Shown piece after piece: positions 27,965 to 35,265 of a DNA stretch of 64,000 nucleotides. The position numbers were made by a program, and so were the translations under genes. Origin of the DNA: Pachyseris speciosa (lineage: Eukaryota > Cnidaria > Anthozoa > Scleractinia > Pachyseridae); contig JAEMWC010000969.1 of the NCBI GenBank assembly GCA_016490735.1, forward strand, positions 245,001 to 309,000. Direction: 5' to 3'. A model generated the notes under the pieces. That model was not told the origin of the DNA, made no database searches, and saw nothing but the letters and a program-made list of their open reading frames with translations. Within the stretch, counting starts at the first letter, position 1; every line of letters begins with the position of its first letter.

Positions 27965-30900
27965 ATGGGAGTTTTTAATGCTCAAATAAATCAAGATAAA
28001 ACAGAAACTGGAACTGGTGAAAGAGGTCCAGCTGGTCCAATTGGTCCCAAAGGTGAAAAAGGTGATAAAGGTGAAAAAGGTGATAGAGGTGCAATTGGTC
28101 CACAAGGAGCTACTGGAGCTGTTGGTCCCAAAGGTGATGGATTCAAATTAACACAAGATGGTAATTATGACATTGAAAACAAAAAAATTAGTAATGTAGC
28201 AGACCCAACTTCTAACAAAGATGCCACCAATATGAGATATGTTAATGATGCTGTGTTGTCAATTGAAGGAACACGTGTTAATCCATTTAAATTTCTTCTT
28301 GAAGATATATCAAAAACAACTATTCTTAGAAATGCGAATAATCTACAATTAGAAGTCTATAATAAAAGCCCTTACTCAATAAATAAAAAAGCCTTGTCTT
28401 TTGTTATTCCTTCTGCTGGTCTTACAACTGTTCTTCGTTTTGATTTGTCACAATTGGAAGTTTCAAAGTACACTTTAGTTGTTGAATTTTATACTAATGG
28501 TAATCCAAACAATGCAACAGTTGATGACGACAATCTGTCGTCTAATTTTATTGAAGGAAAGGATTCGATAAAAAGAGCATTTCCAAAGACTCATCTTGTT
28601 GATGGTTATCTTAAGAGAATATTCTTCCTTGAAAAAACGAGAGTTGGTCAGACATCAATGGAGTTATTGTTGATTTCACCATATTTATCAAATAATGCCA
28701 AACATCATGTCATAGTTTATGGTGTTTATGGATTTTCTAATATCATTTTATCACATATTCACGACCCAGTGTATGAAATTGAAAACGGCAATGTTGTATT
28801 CGGTGGTGATATTAACATGAAATTAAACAAAATCATCAACCTGCAGGATAACCCCTCAAACCCACAAGATGCTGTAAACAAAAAATATGTTGATGATGAA
28901 CTGGCTGATTTCCTTAATATAAACACAGGCGGTGTGATTTATGCACCTGTTAGCATGAATAGAAATGATCTGTTTGGCATACCAGATAACCCAAGATTTG
29001 GTTATTCAGCTGTAAATAGAAACTATGTGAACAATAATTTTTTGAAACTAAATGGAAGTGTTGCGATGACTTCTGATTTGAATCTTGGAGGTAACAAATT
29101 GACTAATGTAGCAGCGCCAACAGCAAACAATGATTCAGCCACAAAGGGGTATGTTGATACTGAAATTGCTGGAATTACTGGCATTGATGTTTCACCATTT
29201 CTTAAAAAAGATGGAAGTGTTGCAATGACTGGAGATTTTGACATGGGTGACAATAAAATAACAAATGTTGGATCTCCAAACTCTGATAAAGATTCTGCCA
29301 ATAAAAAGTATGTTGATGACCTTATTTTATCAGCATCTGGTACTCAACGCAACCCATTCGCTTTTCTGTTAAAAGACATATCCAAGTCTTCTGCAGTCAG
29401 TGGTGTGGAAAACCTTCAAATTGAGAATTTTGACAGATCACCATACCACATAAACAAGTCGTCATTGTCTTTTTTCATCAAACGAAGAGGCAACTTTACA
29501 TCTAAAATTCGTTTTGATGTTTCATCATTGAGTAATGGACGGTACACATTTGTTACTGAGTTTTACTCACCATCAGATCCAAGAAGTGCTGCAATCAGTT
29601 TAACCCTTCCAACAATTAATATGCGTGACGCTGGACTGTCATTTCAAAAAGCTTTTACTAGAACTCCACACGTTGATGGTTATATTAAAATTCTTTTCCA
29701 GATAGAAAAAAGAAGTGGTGGTCAAGCGACAATACAGGTGGAACTTTCCAGCACAGCTCCTGCGTCTAACACCAAAACACATATCATTGTTTATGGGGCT
29801 TATGGCTATCATACCAATTTGTCTTACTTTCTCCATGACCCAGCTTATGAAATTGAAAACGGCCATGTTGCATTTGGCAGTAATATTGACATGAAACTAA
29901 ACAAAATCCTCAACCTGCAGGATAACCCCTCAAACCCACAAGATGCTGTAAACAAAAGTTATGTGGACCAGAGGTTGCAAACCAAACTAGATACGATTGC
30001 ACAACAAAATCTGAATATGAACAACAATGCCATTACTGATCTTGCTCCACCCGTCAACGCAGACGATGCGGCGACAAAACGTTATACTGACGAATATTTT
30101 CTCCGACGAGACGGTTCGACTGCAATGTATGGCGATTTGTCGATGGGTGGAAATAGAGTGACTAATTTAGCGGACGTGGTGAATGAAACTGATGCAGTGA
30201 ACTTTAGAGTTTTAAATCGAGCTTCACAAACCATCAGAGCAAACACTTTATTATTGAATGGAACAAATGCGATGGCAGCAGATATGAAACTTGGAGGGCA
30301 TAAAATCATTGACTTAAAAGAAGGAACAAATAAAACTGATGCCGTAAATTTAGATCAATTAGAAAAAAGTCATATTTCATCTGCTTCTCATCCAAAGAAT
30401 GCTTTCAAATATTTGATGAATGATATTGATGAAGTCAGTACTGAATATGGCTTGAAAGTCAATGGATATGTCAATTTACCTCGTTCACCACATTTGATTT
30501 CAAAAAAGGTCATTGATATAGACTTGAATAAAGAAGCTAATCATATTTACAGAGCTAGAATTGGATTTAATATGTACACAATAAAAGATGGAAAATACAC
30601 TTTCATTCTTGAATGGCTATTTCCTGATTATGAAGGAATGAATCTTAGTAGTGTAATATTCAGTGCAACTGGTGGAATTACAATTCATAAAACTGTAGGG
30701 AGAAAATTCGATAACAGAAATGAAGATCATTCGAGATATTTATTATGGATTGAAAAACCATCAGCAAGTTCACCACCTGAATATTTATATTGTACGATTC
30801 ATATTAATGCTAACCCAACTTATCCAAATAAGTACAAAGTTCATTGTGTTGCATATGGTATTGATTTTGAAGCTGTAGACGTTCCATCAAGTGTTTACGA

Positions 30901-31612
30901 CTTCTCTGAACCTTTCAAAATCGTGAATGAAACAATACAATTACAAACTGATTTAGATTTGAATGGTTTTGATGTGAAAGAAAATGAAAATTGGTTGTTT
31001 GGTGGAGACAATGGTGAATTTACAATGCTAAATAATATTAATATGAACACTTATCTGATAAAAGAGGCTAAACTTGGTGGTGATTTAAATCTGAATGGCT
31101 ATAGAATTCATAATAATAGTTTGAATCTATTTCGTTCAAGCGTTACAGGTGTAATTATGGAAACGGCTTTCGATTTGGGTGGATTTGCTCTTTACAGTCC
31201 GAAATTAGGAGGTGATCTAAATTTGAATGGGAATGGAATAATCGGTCAAATACAATATTTAAATTGCTCTGTCAAAGCAAAAAGAGGACATGATAAGAAT
31301 GCTTTAAAGCCTGTATTGATAAATGGCTCTGATTTTTTAGTCATTCATAACAATAACTTTTATATTAAGAAAATGTATGTATTACAAGGAACAAAACCCG
31401 GAATATTCTACTTCAAGACAAAAGCTGAAGGTGGTAGGCCTTTGCCATTACCAGCAACTATTTATGAACACAGACATAATACTATGAGTAGAAACATCAC
31501 AACGGTCAATATCAACAAATCATTATCGAGAGGCTATTTAATCATTGATTATTCACATCCTAATACAGGTGCATTTGATACAACATTCACACTTGAAGTG
31601 GTCATGAATTAA
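27965..31612 (+). CDS. Large fibre protein with collagen-like stalk and repeated modules
   Basis: 1,215 codons, intact. After a short N-terminus (MGVFNAQINQD) come 14 Gly-X-Y triplets (residues 18-59). Then there are many short repeats of the tail-fibre type (for example LNLGGNKLTNVAAPT then SATKGYVD). Three globular modules of roughly 200 residues are inserted between these: the first two are clearly related (NPFKFLLEDISK/NPFAFLLKDISK, HDPxYEIENG), and the third is more diverged (NAFKYLMNDIDE). The C-terminus is a further beta-rich region. It is likely a trimeric receptor-binding fibre attached at penton vertices. Start chosen by the late motif and shared N-terminus with the next gene. Confidence 0.8.
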   Translation: MGVFNAQINQDKTETGTGERGPAGPIGPKGEKGDKGEKGDRGAIGPQGATGAVGPKGDGFKLTQDGNYDIENKKISNVADPTSNKDATNMRYVNDAVLSIEGTRVNPFKFLLEDISKTTILRNANNLQLEVYNKSPYSINKKALSFVIPSAGLTTVLRFDLSQLEVSKYTLVVEFYTNGNPNNATVDDDNLSSNFIEGKDSIKRAFPKTHLVDGYLKRIFFLEKTRVGQTSMELLLISPYLSNNAKHHVIVYGVYGFSNIILSHIHDPVYEIENGNVVFGGDINMKLNKIINLQDNPSNPQDAVNKKYVDDELADFLNINTGGVIYAPVSMNRNDLFGIPDNPRFGYSAVNRNYVNNNFLKLNGSVAMTSDLNLGGNKLTNVAAPTANNDSATKGYVDTEIAGITGIDVSPFLKKDGSVAMTGDFDMGDNKITNVGSPNSDKDSANKKYVDDLILSASGTQRNPFAFLLKDISKSSAVSGVENLQIENFDRSPYHINKSSLSFFIKRRGNFTSKIRFDVSSLSNGRYTFVTEFYSPSDPRSAAISLTLPTINMRDAGLSFQKAFTRTPHVDGYIKILFQIEKRSGGQATIQVELSSTAPASNTKTHIIVYGAYGYHTNLSYFLHDPAYEIENGHVAFGSNIDMKLNKILNLQDNPSNPQDAVNKSYVDQRLQTKLDTIAQQNLNMNNNAITDLAPPVNADDAATKRYTDEYFLRRDGSTAMYGDLSMGGNRVTNLADVVNETDAVNFRVLNRASQTIRANTLLLNGTNAMAADMKLGGHKIIDLKEGTNKTDAVNLDQLEKSHISSASHPKNAFKYLMNDIDEVSTEYGLKVNGYVNLPRSPHLISKKVIDIDLNKEANHIYRARIGFNMYTIKDGKYTFILEWLFPDYEGMNLSSVIFSATGGITIHKTVGRKFDNRNEDHSRYLLWIEKPSASSPPEYLYCTIHINANPTYPNKYKVHCVAYGIDFEAVDVPSSVYDFSEPFKIVNETIQLQTDLDLNGFDVKENENWLFGGDNGEFTMLNNINMNTYLIKEAKLGGDLNLNGYRIHNNSLNLFRSSVTGVIMETAFDLGGFALYSPKLGGDLNLNGNGIIGQIQYLNCSVKAKRGHDKNALKPVLINGSDFLVIHNNNFYIKKMYVLQGTKPGIFYFKTKAEGGRPLPLPATIYEHRHNTMSRNITTVNINKSLSRGYLIIDYSHPNTGAFDTTFTLEVVMN

Positions 31613-31617
31613 TCTAA
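31612..31617 (+). promoter_or_regulatory. Late motif, fibre 2 gene
   Basis: ATCTAA then TTAATATTATAATG: motif end 13 bases before the ATG at 31,630. It overlaps the stop of fibre 1. Confidence 0.6.
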
Positions 31618-31629
31618 ATTAATATTATA

Positions 31630-32610
31630 ATGGGAGTTTTCAATTCTCCACAAAATCAAGACAATAAAGGTGATACTGGTGCAATTGGTCCTAAAGGTGA
31701 TAAAGGTGATAGAGGTCTAATTGGTCCAAAAGGTGATGGATTTACATTAACACAAGATGGCCACTATGATCTTGGAAACAACAAGAAATTGATAAATGTT
31801 GATGAAGGAACTGATGATAATGATTGTGTCACAAAAAAACAACTTGATCTGAAGTTAGATAGAGCTACTTTTGTTATTTCCAACTCTCTTCCTGGTGTAC
31901 CAGTCCTTGATGGAATTTCTATTGCTCTCATCCCAGCTCTCTCTGTTTTAACATCTGATACAAACGATAGAGTCTCAAGATGGGTTGATCCTGTCAATAA
32001 TATATCTTTCACACAAACTGATAATTCCAAAAAACCTCTGCTGTTGAGAGATTCAAATAAAAAGAGATTCTTTCTGCGATTCGATGGGACTGATGACTAC
32101 TTGAGAATAAATTCATTTGATGTATCCAAAGTTGCTGGACCAAATGGGAATACATGCACAGTAATTATGGTTGTTAATACAAAACAAGTGAAGAATCAAT
32201 CTCAATTTCAATGGGGGCAGGCTAATATTCGATTTGGTGTTCATTTTCCTTGGGTTACTGGGACTGTTTGGGTTGATTTTGGTACTCTCTCAGGCGGAAG
32301 ACTTACTGCTCTTTCTTTGTCTGATCTGACTGGTAATATTGAGGTTTGGACAATAAGAGTGAATGGACAAAATATGGAACTATTTAGAGGTATTTCATCA
32401 ATGACTCCTGTTGGAACAGAAACAATCTCAGCAACACTGTCAGGAAATCCACAAAAAATGTTCGTTGGATGTCAAGTTGATAATGATGATGGTACTGCAG
32501 TCAATTTTTCTGAAATGGATCTGTACGCTTTTTCTGTTTGGCAGAAATCTCTGTCTAATGATGAATTAAAAAATATGTTCCGTTTCCTTGAAGATTATTT
32601 CGACCTTTGA
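31630..32610 (+). CDS. Second fibre: collagen-like stalk plus LamG/lectin-like head
   Basis: 326 codons, intact. The N-terminus (MGVFNSPQNQD) and the region after the stalk (GDGFTLTQDGHYDLGNNKK) closely match the first fibre. The stalk has eight Gly-X-Y triplets (residues 14-37). The head (about 80-326) looks like a concanavalin/LamG jelly roll: RFDGTDDYLRI, CTVIMVVNT, EVWTIRVNGQNMELFRG, and a final SNDELKNMFRFLEDYF helix. Likely an alternative receptor-binding fibre using the same vertex anchor. ATCTAA ends 13 bases before the ATG. Confidence 0.8.
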   Translation: MGVFNSPQNQDNKGDTGAIGPKGDKGDRGLIGPKGDGFTLTQDGHYDLGNNKKLINVDEGTDDNDCVTKKQLDLKLDRATFVISNSLPGVPVLDGISIALIPALSVLTSDTNDRVSRWVDPVNNISFTQTDNSKKPLLLRDSNKKRFFLRFDGTDDYLRINSFDVSKVAGPNGNTCTVIMVVNTKQVKNQSQFQWGQANIRFGVHFPWVTGTVWVDFGTLSGGRLTALSLSDLTGNIEVWTIRVNGQNMELFRGISSMTPVGTETISATLSGNPQKMFVGCQVDNDDGTAVNFSEMDLYAFSVWQKSLSNDELKNMFRFLEDYFDL

Positions 32611-32628
32611 ATTATGTAATCAATTATT

Positions 32629-33048
32629 ATGAAGCAGATTATAAGATTTGTACGATGGTTCATTCGGGATGCTGAACGGAAAAACCCTGGTGTTGATAAG
32701 AGGATTTTGAAATCAGCTTTGGTTTACCAGTTTCTATATCACAAAAATTTCAACAAATATATTGAAGTGAGAGACATTATCCAGGAGCATATAGGCATTG
32801 GATTAATCGGTCCCGGTGAAGGCTGCTTAACACATTTTTTGGAGCATACTCTTGGTTGGATTGATACATTACAGACACATGGCATATTACACGATGCCTT
32901 CGGTAGGTTTTATGTCAAACATGCACTTGATAGAGGATATTCTTATGCTCTACCGTCTTTCTTGACGACTAAAATTAGTAAGTTATCACCTCTAAGTGGG
33001 CAATTGTCTGGTTTGTGGTACTGTGTGTTGAACAGAATCGTTATATAA
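32629..33048 (+). CDS. Unknown protein, 139 aa
   Basis: Intact frame after fibre 2, with 18 bases between stop and ATG. Basic N-terminus (MKQIIRFVRWFIRDAERKNP), then an alpha-helical region and a GLIGPGEGCLTHFLEH stretch. No late motif lies upstream, unlike its neighbours, so it may be co-transcribed with the fibre gene. No family recognised. Confidence 0.6.
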   Translation: MKQIIRFVRWFIRDAERKNPGVDKRILKSALVYQFLYHKNFNKYIEVRDIIQEHIGIGLIGPGEGCLTHFLEHTLGWIDTLQTHGILHDAFGRFYVKHALDRGYSYALPSFLTTKISKLSPLSGQLSGLWYCVLNRIVI

Positions 33049-33057
33049 GCATATTGT

Positions 33058-33543
33058 ATGAAAGAGCAAAAAAGCATATTCAGCTGGAACCATATTTCAG
33101 GTGAATTAACAGAAGATCAGGTAAATGAATTAAAATCCTATTACCGAACATATCACAGAAAGTGTTGGGCTCATAAACAGGCTGTTAAACGGTTCAAAAA
33201 ATGGAAATTACTGGGGAATTCCTTGTCCATCATTTTTGCAACTGGGGGTCTCGCCACAAGTGTGGCAACAGGTGGTGTTAGTTTGGTAGCCATCAGTACA
33301 GCAGCACTTTTGATACAAGGGTGGATGAAGCATAAAAACCTAGATTTGAAAATCCAGAATTGCACATATGCTTATCAAAGCTATCAACATCTACTCAATT
33401 CAATAAAAGACAAGTTGAGAAGTGGTGATTTTGATGCTTCAAGTATACAAATCTCAATGAAGAATATCGATGATTATGTGACTGACAATAGTCCAATTAT
33501 TGATAAGTACCTACAGAAATATGATGAAAAATTCACTGCTTGA
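33058..33543 (+). CDS. Two-helix membrane protein (SLATT-like layout)
   Basis: 161 codons, intact, starting 10 bases after the previous stop. A charged helix (YYRTYHRKCWAHKQAVKRFK) leads into two close hydrophobic segments (LLGNSLSIIFATGGLATSV and GGVSLVAISTAALLIQGW), followed by a helical tail (AYQSYQHLLNSIKDKLRSGD). This layout recalls SLATT 2-TM proteins, but I cannot confirm kinship. Possible membrane pore, holin-like or entry/exit protein. Overlaps the converging TFIIB-like gene end by 11 bases. Confidence 0.6.
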   Translation: MKEQKSIFSWNHISGELTEDQVNELKSYYRTYHRKCWAHKQAVKRFKKWKLLGNSLSIIFATGGLATSVATGGVSLVAISTAALLIQGWMKHKNLDLKIQNCTYAYQSYQHLLNSIKDKLRSGDFDASSIQISMKNIDDYVTDNSPIIDKYLQKYDEKFTA

Positions 33544-34096
33544 TAATACGAATAATCTTATCAAATCTCAACAATAGAATCTCAACCCAATATCGATCAT
33601 AAAATCCAAGCGTCTTTTTTGATCTAGTAACTATTATTTTATCAAATGGAAGATCAAGCATTAAAAATATTTGCTTAATCATAAATTTCGTACTTATCAT
33701 CCTTTTACGATTCTTATTCACCAAAGGAAGGACAGTGTCTATCTCTTGGAATATTTTCAATATTTTGCCTTTATCTTTTACAGAAATTTGAAGTCCATTC
33801 TTACAACATATATCATTTATCACATTTTCAATATGGTACTTCCGATGATATACAGATTTTCGTCGTATTTTATACATATTATTATGAAAGTCGACGTACT
33901 CTTTACAATAATCATAACCATGGACTGAACCACAATTCAGACAAACATTTTCACCATCATCGTTAAACATTTTCTGATTATCACAGCAAGGTGCTTTCAC
34001 ACTTTTAACAACTTTGACCAATAGCTGATCACAAAAATAACATGACAATTCTCCCATATTCTTTAATTCATTGTGGATTACTGAATTACAACTCAT
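33533..34096 (-). CDS. Zinc-ribbon protein with TFIIB/late-transcription-factor layout
   Basis: 187 codons, intact. Cysteine pairs at C19/C22, C37/C38 and C52/C55; the last two with DDGENVCLNCGSVHGYDY are very like a TFIIB-type zinc ribbon. A helical part follows (YHRKYHIENVINDICC, then STKFMIKQIFLMLDLPFDKI, SKKTLGFYDRYWVEIL), compatible with one cyclin-like repeat. Such factors in large DNA viruses direct late transcription. A protein of this kind could recognise the ATCTAA motif, but that link is only an idea. Transcribed toward the 2-TM gene, next to the right inverted repeat. Confidence 0.55.
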   Translation of the reverse strand: MSCNSVIHNELKNMGELSCYFCDQLLVKVVKSVKAPCCDNQKMFNDDGENVCLNCGSVHGYDYCKEYVDFHNNMYKIRRKSVYHRKYHIENVINDICCKNGLQISVKDKGKILKIFQEIDTVLPLVNKNRKRMISTKFMIKQIFLMLDLPFDKIIVTRSKKTLGFYDRYWVEILLLRFDKIIRIIKQ

Positions 34097-34127
34097 TCTA
34101 TAATATTATGTGATATTTTATTTTTAA

Positions 34128-34478
34128 ATAGGCGATGACTCATTCCCTGTTTTCCGAGAATGTCACGCTTGGTGATTTTTCCGAGAATGTCACGCATTTT
34201 ATGAAGTGTGCTGACCTTGGTTCCATCAGATTGAACAACTATAGATTCCATCAAATTAAATAACTATATATTCCATCAAATTAAATAACTATATATTCCA
34301 TTAAATTAAATAACTATATATTCCATCAAATTAAATAACTATATATTCCATCAAATTAAATAACTATATATTCCATCAAATTAAATAACTATATATTCCA
34401 GAATACGAGATCAGAAGGCAGTAGTAGTTTGGGGAAAACGAGATCAAATGATTTCGTACCCCCAAACACTATACTACT
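34128..34478 (-). repeat. Right terminal inverted repeat, 351 bp
   Basis: Reverse complement of 14,768-15,118, including the seven 25-bp units in the same order with the same variant unit. The outer end is followed by the target duplicate CACTTC (34,479-34,484). Confidence 0.95.
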
Positions 34479-34484
34479 CACTTC

Positions 34485-34630
34485 CACTTAAAAACACGCA
34501 TTCGTAAACATAACAAACGGTTACTCGTTCCTCCCAGTAACGGTAAACTGTTATGTGAACCTTCTTGTGAGCTGCACGATGCAATGGTTAAGTAAAAGCC
34601 CTTGAGGCATTAATATATAAACTGTTTTGG
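34485..34630 (+). repeat. Right half of the host repeat split by the Polinton
   Basis: Aligns with 60,206-60,330 (shared phrases ACTCGTTCCTC, AACTGTT.TGTGAACC, TTGTGAGCT.CACGATG). Together with 14,640-14,767 it reconstitutes the paralogous block at 60,000-60,330. Confidence 0.8.
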
Positions 34631-35080
34631 TTTTTAACCACAATCCAGCTACACCAAGCTCCGTCCAAGTCGATCCAAGTTTTAAACTTTTCACGAGAAA
34701 ACTCTTTTGCTTTTCCTCTTATAACTCGAGAATTCATCTTCCTGAGTATCTTTTTAAAACTAGCTCTTGATCTTTACGGCTTTTTTGGCGAATTTTAGCT
34801 GGATTTTACTGAACAATTCCCTTTTTGATGCCGATTTTAGACCAAAAAACTACTTGCACTTTGATGGTTTCTTAACTTTGTTGGTTTGACATTTTGACAG
34901 CTTTGGTCTTGTTTGACCAATAAAATGTTTTGAACCATTCTAACAAGATTGGTGATTGGTCTGTTTTGGCGTGCGTTATCAAAGTACGGATGCACGGCTG
35001 ACGCTACTCGTAGGATTTGTAAAATAAAGTTCTCCGAAAGTTTTAGCCGAATGCGTGAGGAAATTAAGAATTTTTTTTTA
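34631..35080. other. Unassigned AT-rich host DNA
   Basis: Contains GGATGCACGGCTGACGCTACTCG near 34,990, a phrase related to those at 14,190, 50,310, 53,190 and 59,240. No gene recognised. Confidence 0.4.
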
Positions 35081-35084
35081 TTAT

Positions 35085-35265
35085 AAAACAAATAAAGAAG
35101 CCTCGCCTGTGATCTGTTCTGTTGTAAAGCACTTAGGAAGCGGATAGAGCAAAACACTCGACTATGACTCGTGTTTCCCCTACAGTTCTTTCGTGCTCTA
35201 TCCGCTTCTTGCGTGCGTTACAACAGAACAGAACACGAAGCAAGCATTCTTTATTTTCTAAATAA
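35085..35265. repeat. Foldback repeat (CTGTTCT...AGAACAG family)
   Basis: CTGTTCTGTTGTAA and GCGGATAGAGC near 35,112-35,150 reappear inverted near 35,195-35,232, giving a hairpin. The left half is related to 49,690-49,840, 50,105-50,250 and 52,972-53,115. Non-autonomous element family. Confidence 0.7.

Larger units (their letters stand above)
14768..34478. mobile_element. Complete Maverick/Polinton (adintovirus-like) element
   Basis: A 19,711-bp element bounded by 351-bp inverted repeats that start AGTAGTATAG and end CTATACTACT. It is flanked by the perfect 6-bp direct repeat CACTTC (14,762-14,767 and 34,479-34,484). The 6-bp duplication and AG...CT ends are Polinton hallmarks. Gene content confirms it: protein-primed DNA polymerase B, rve integrase, adenovirus-like protease, packaging ATPase, hexon-like and penton-like capsid proteins. 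The full virion set means it could once have formed particles. Several genes show single-base frame breaks; all virion structural genes from 24,064 to 33,543 are open. Confidence 0.95.

Noticed and set aside
29023..30309. Several minus-strand frames opposite the large fibre gene
   Set aside because: They lie antisense to an intact, recognisable repeat protein and mirror its codon pattern.
14768..34478. Bacterial or phage contamination
   Set aside because: The element has a host target duplication, flanks that match a host repeat elsewhere in the window, and animal Polinton gene content; the tail-fibre-like repeats are normal in such fibres.
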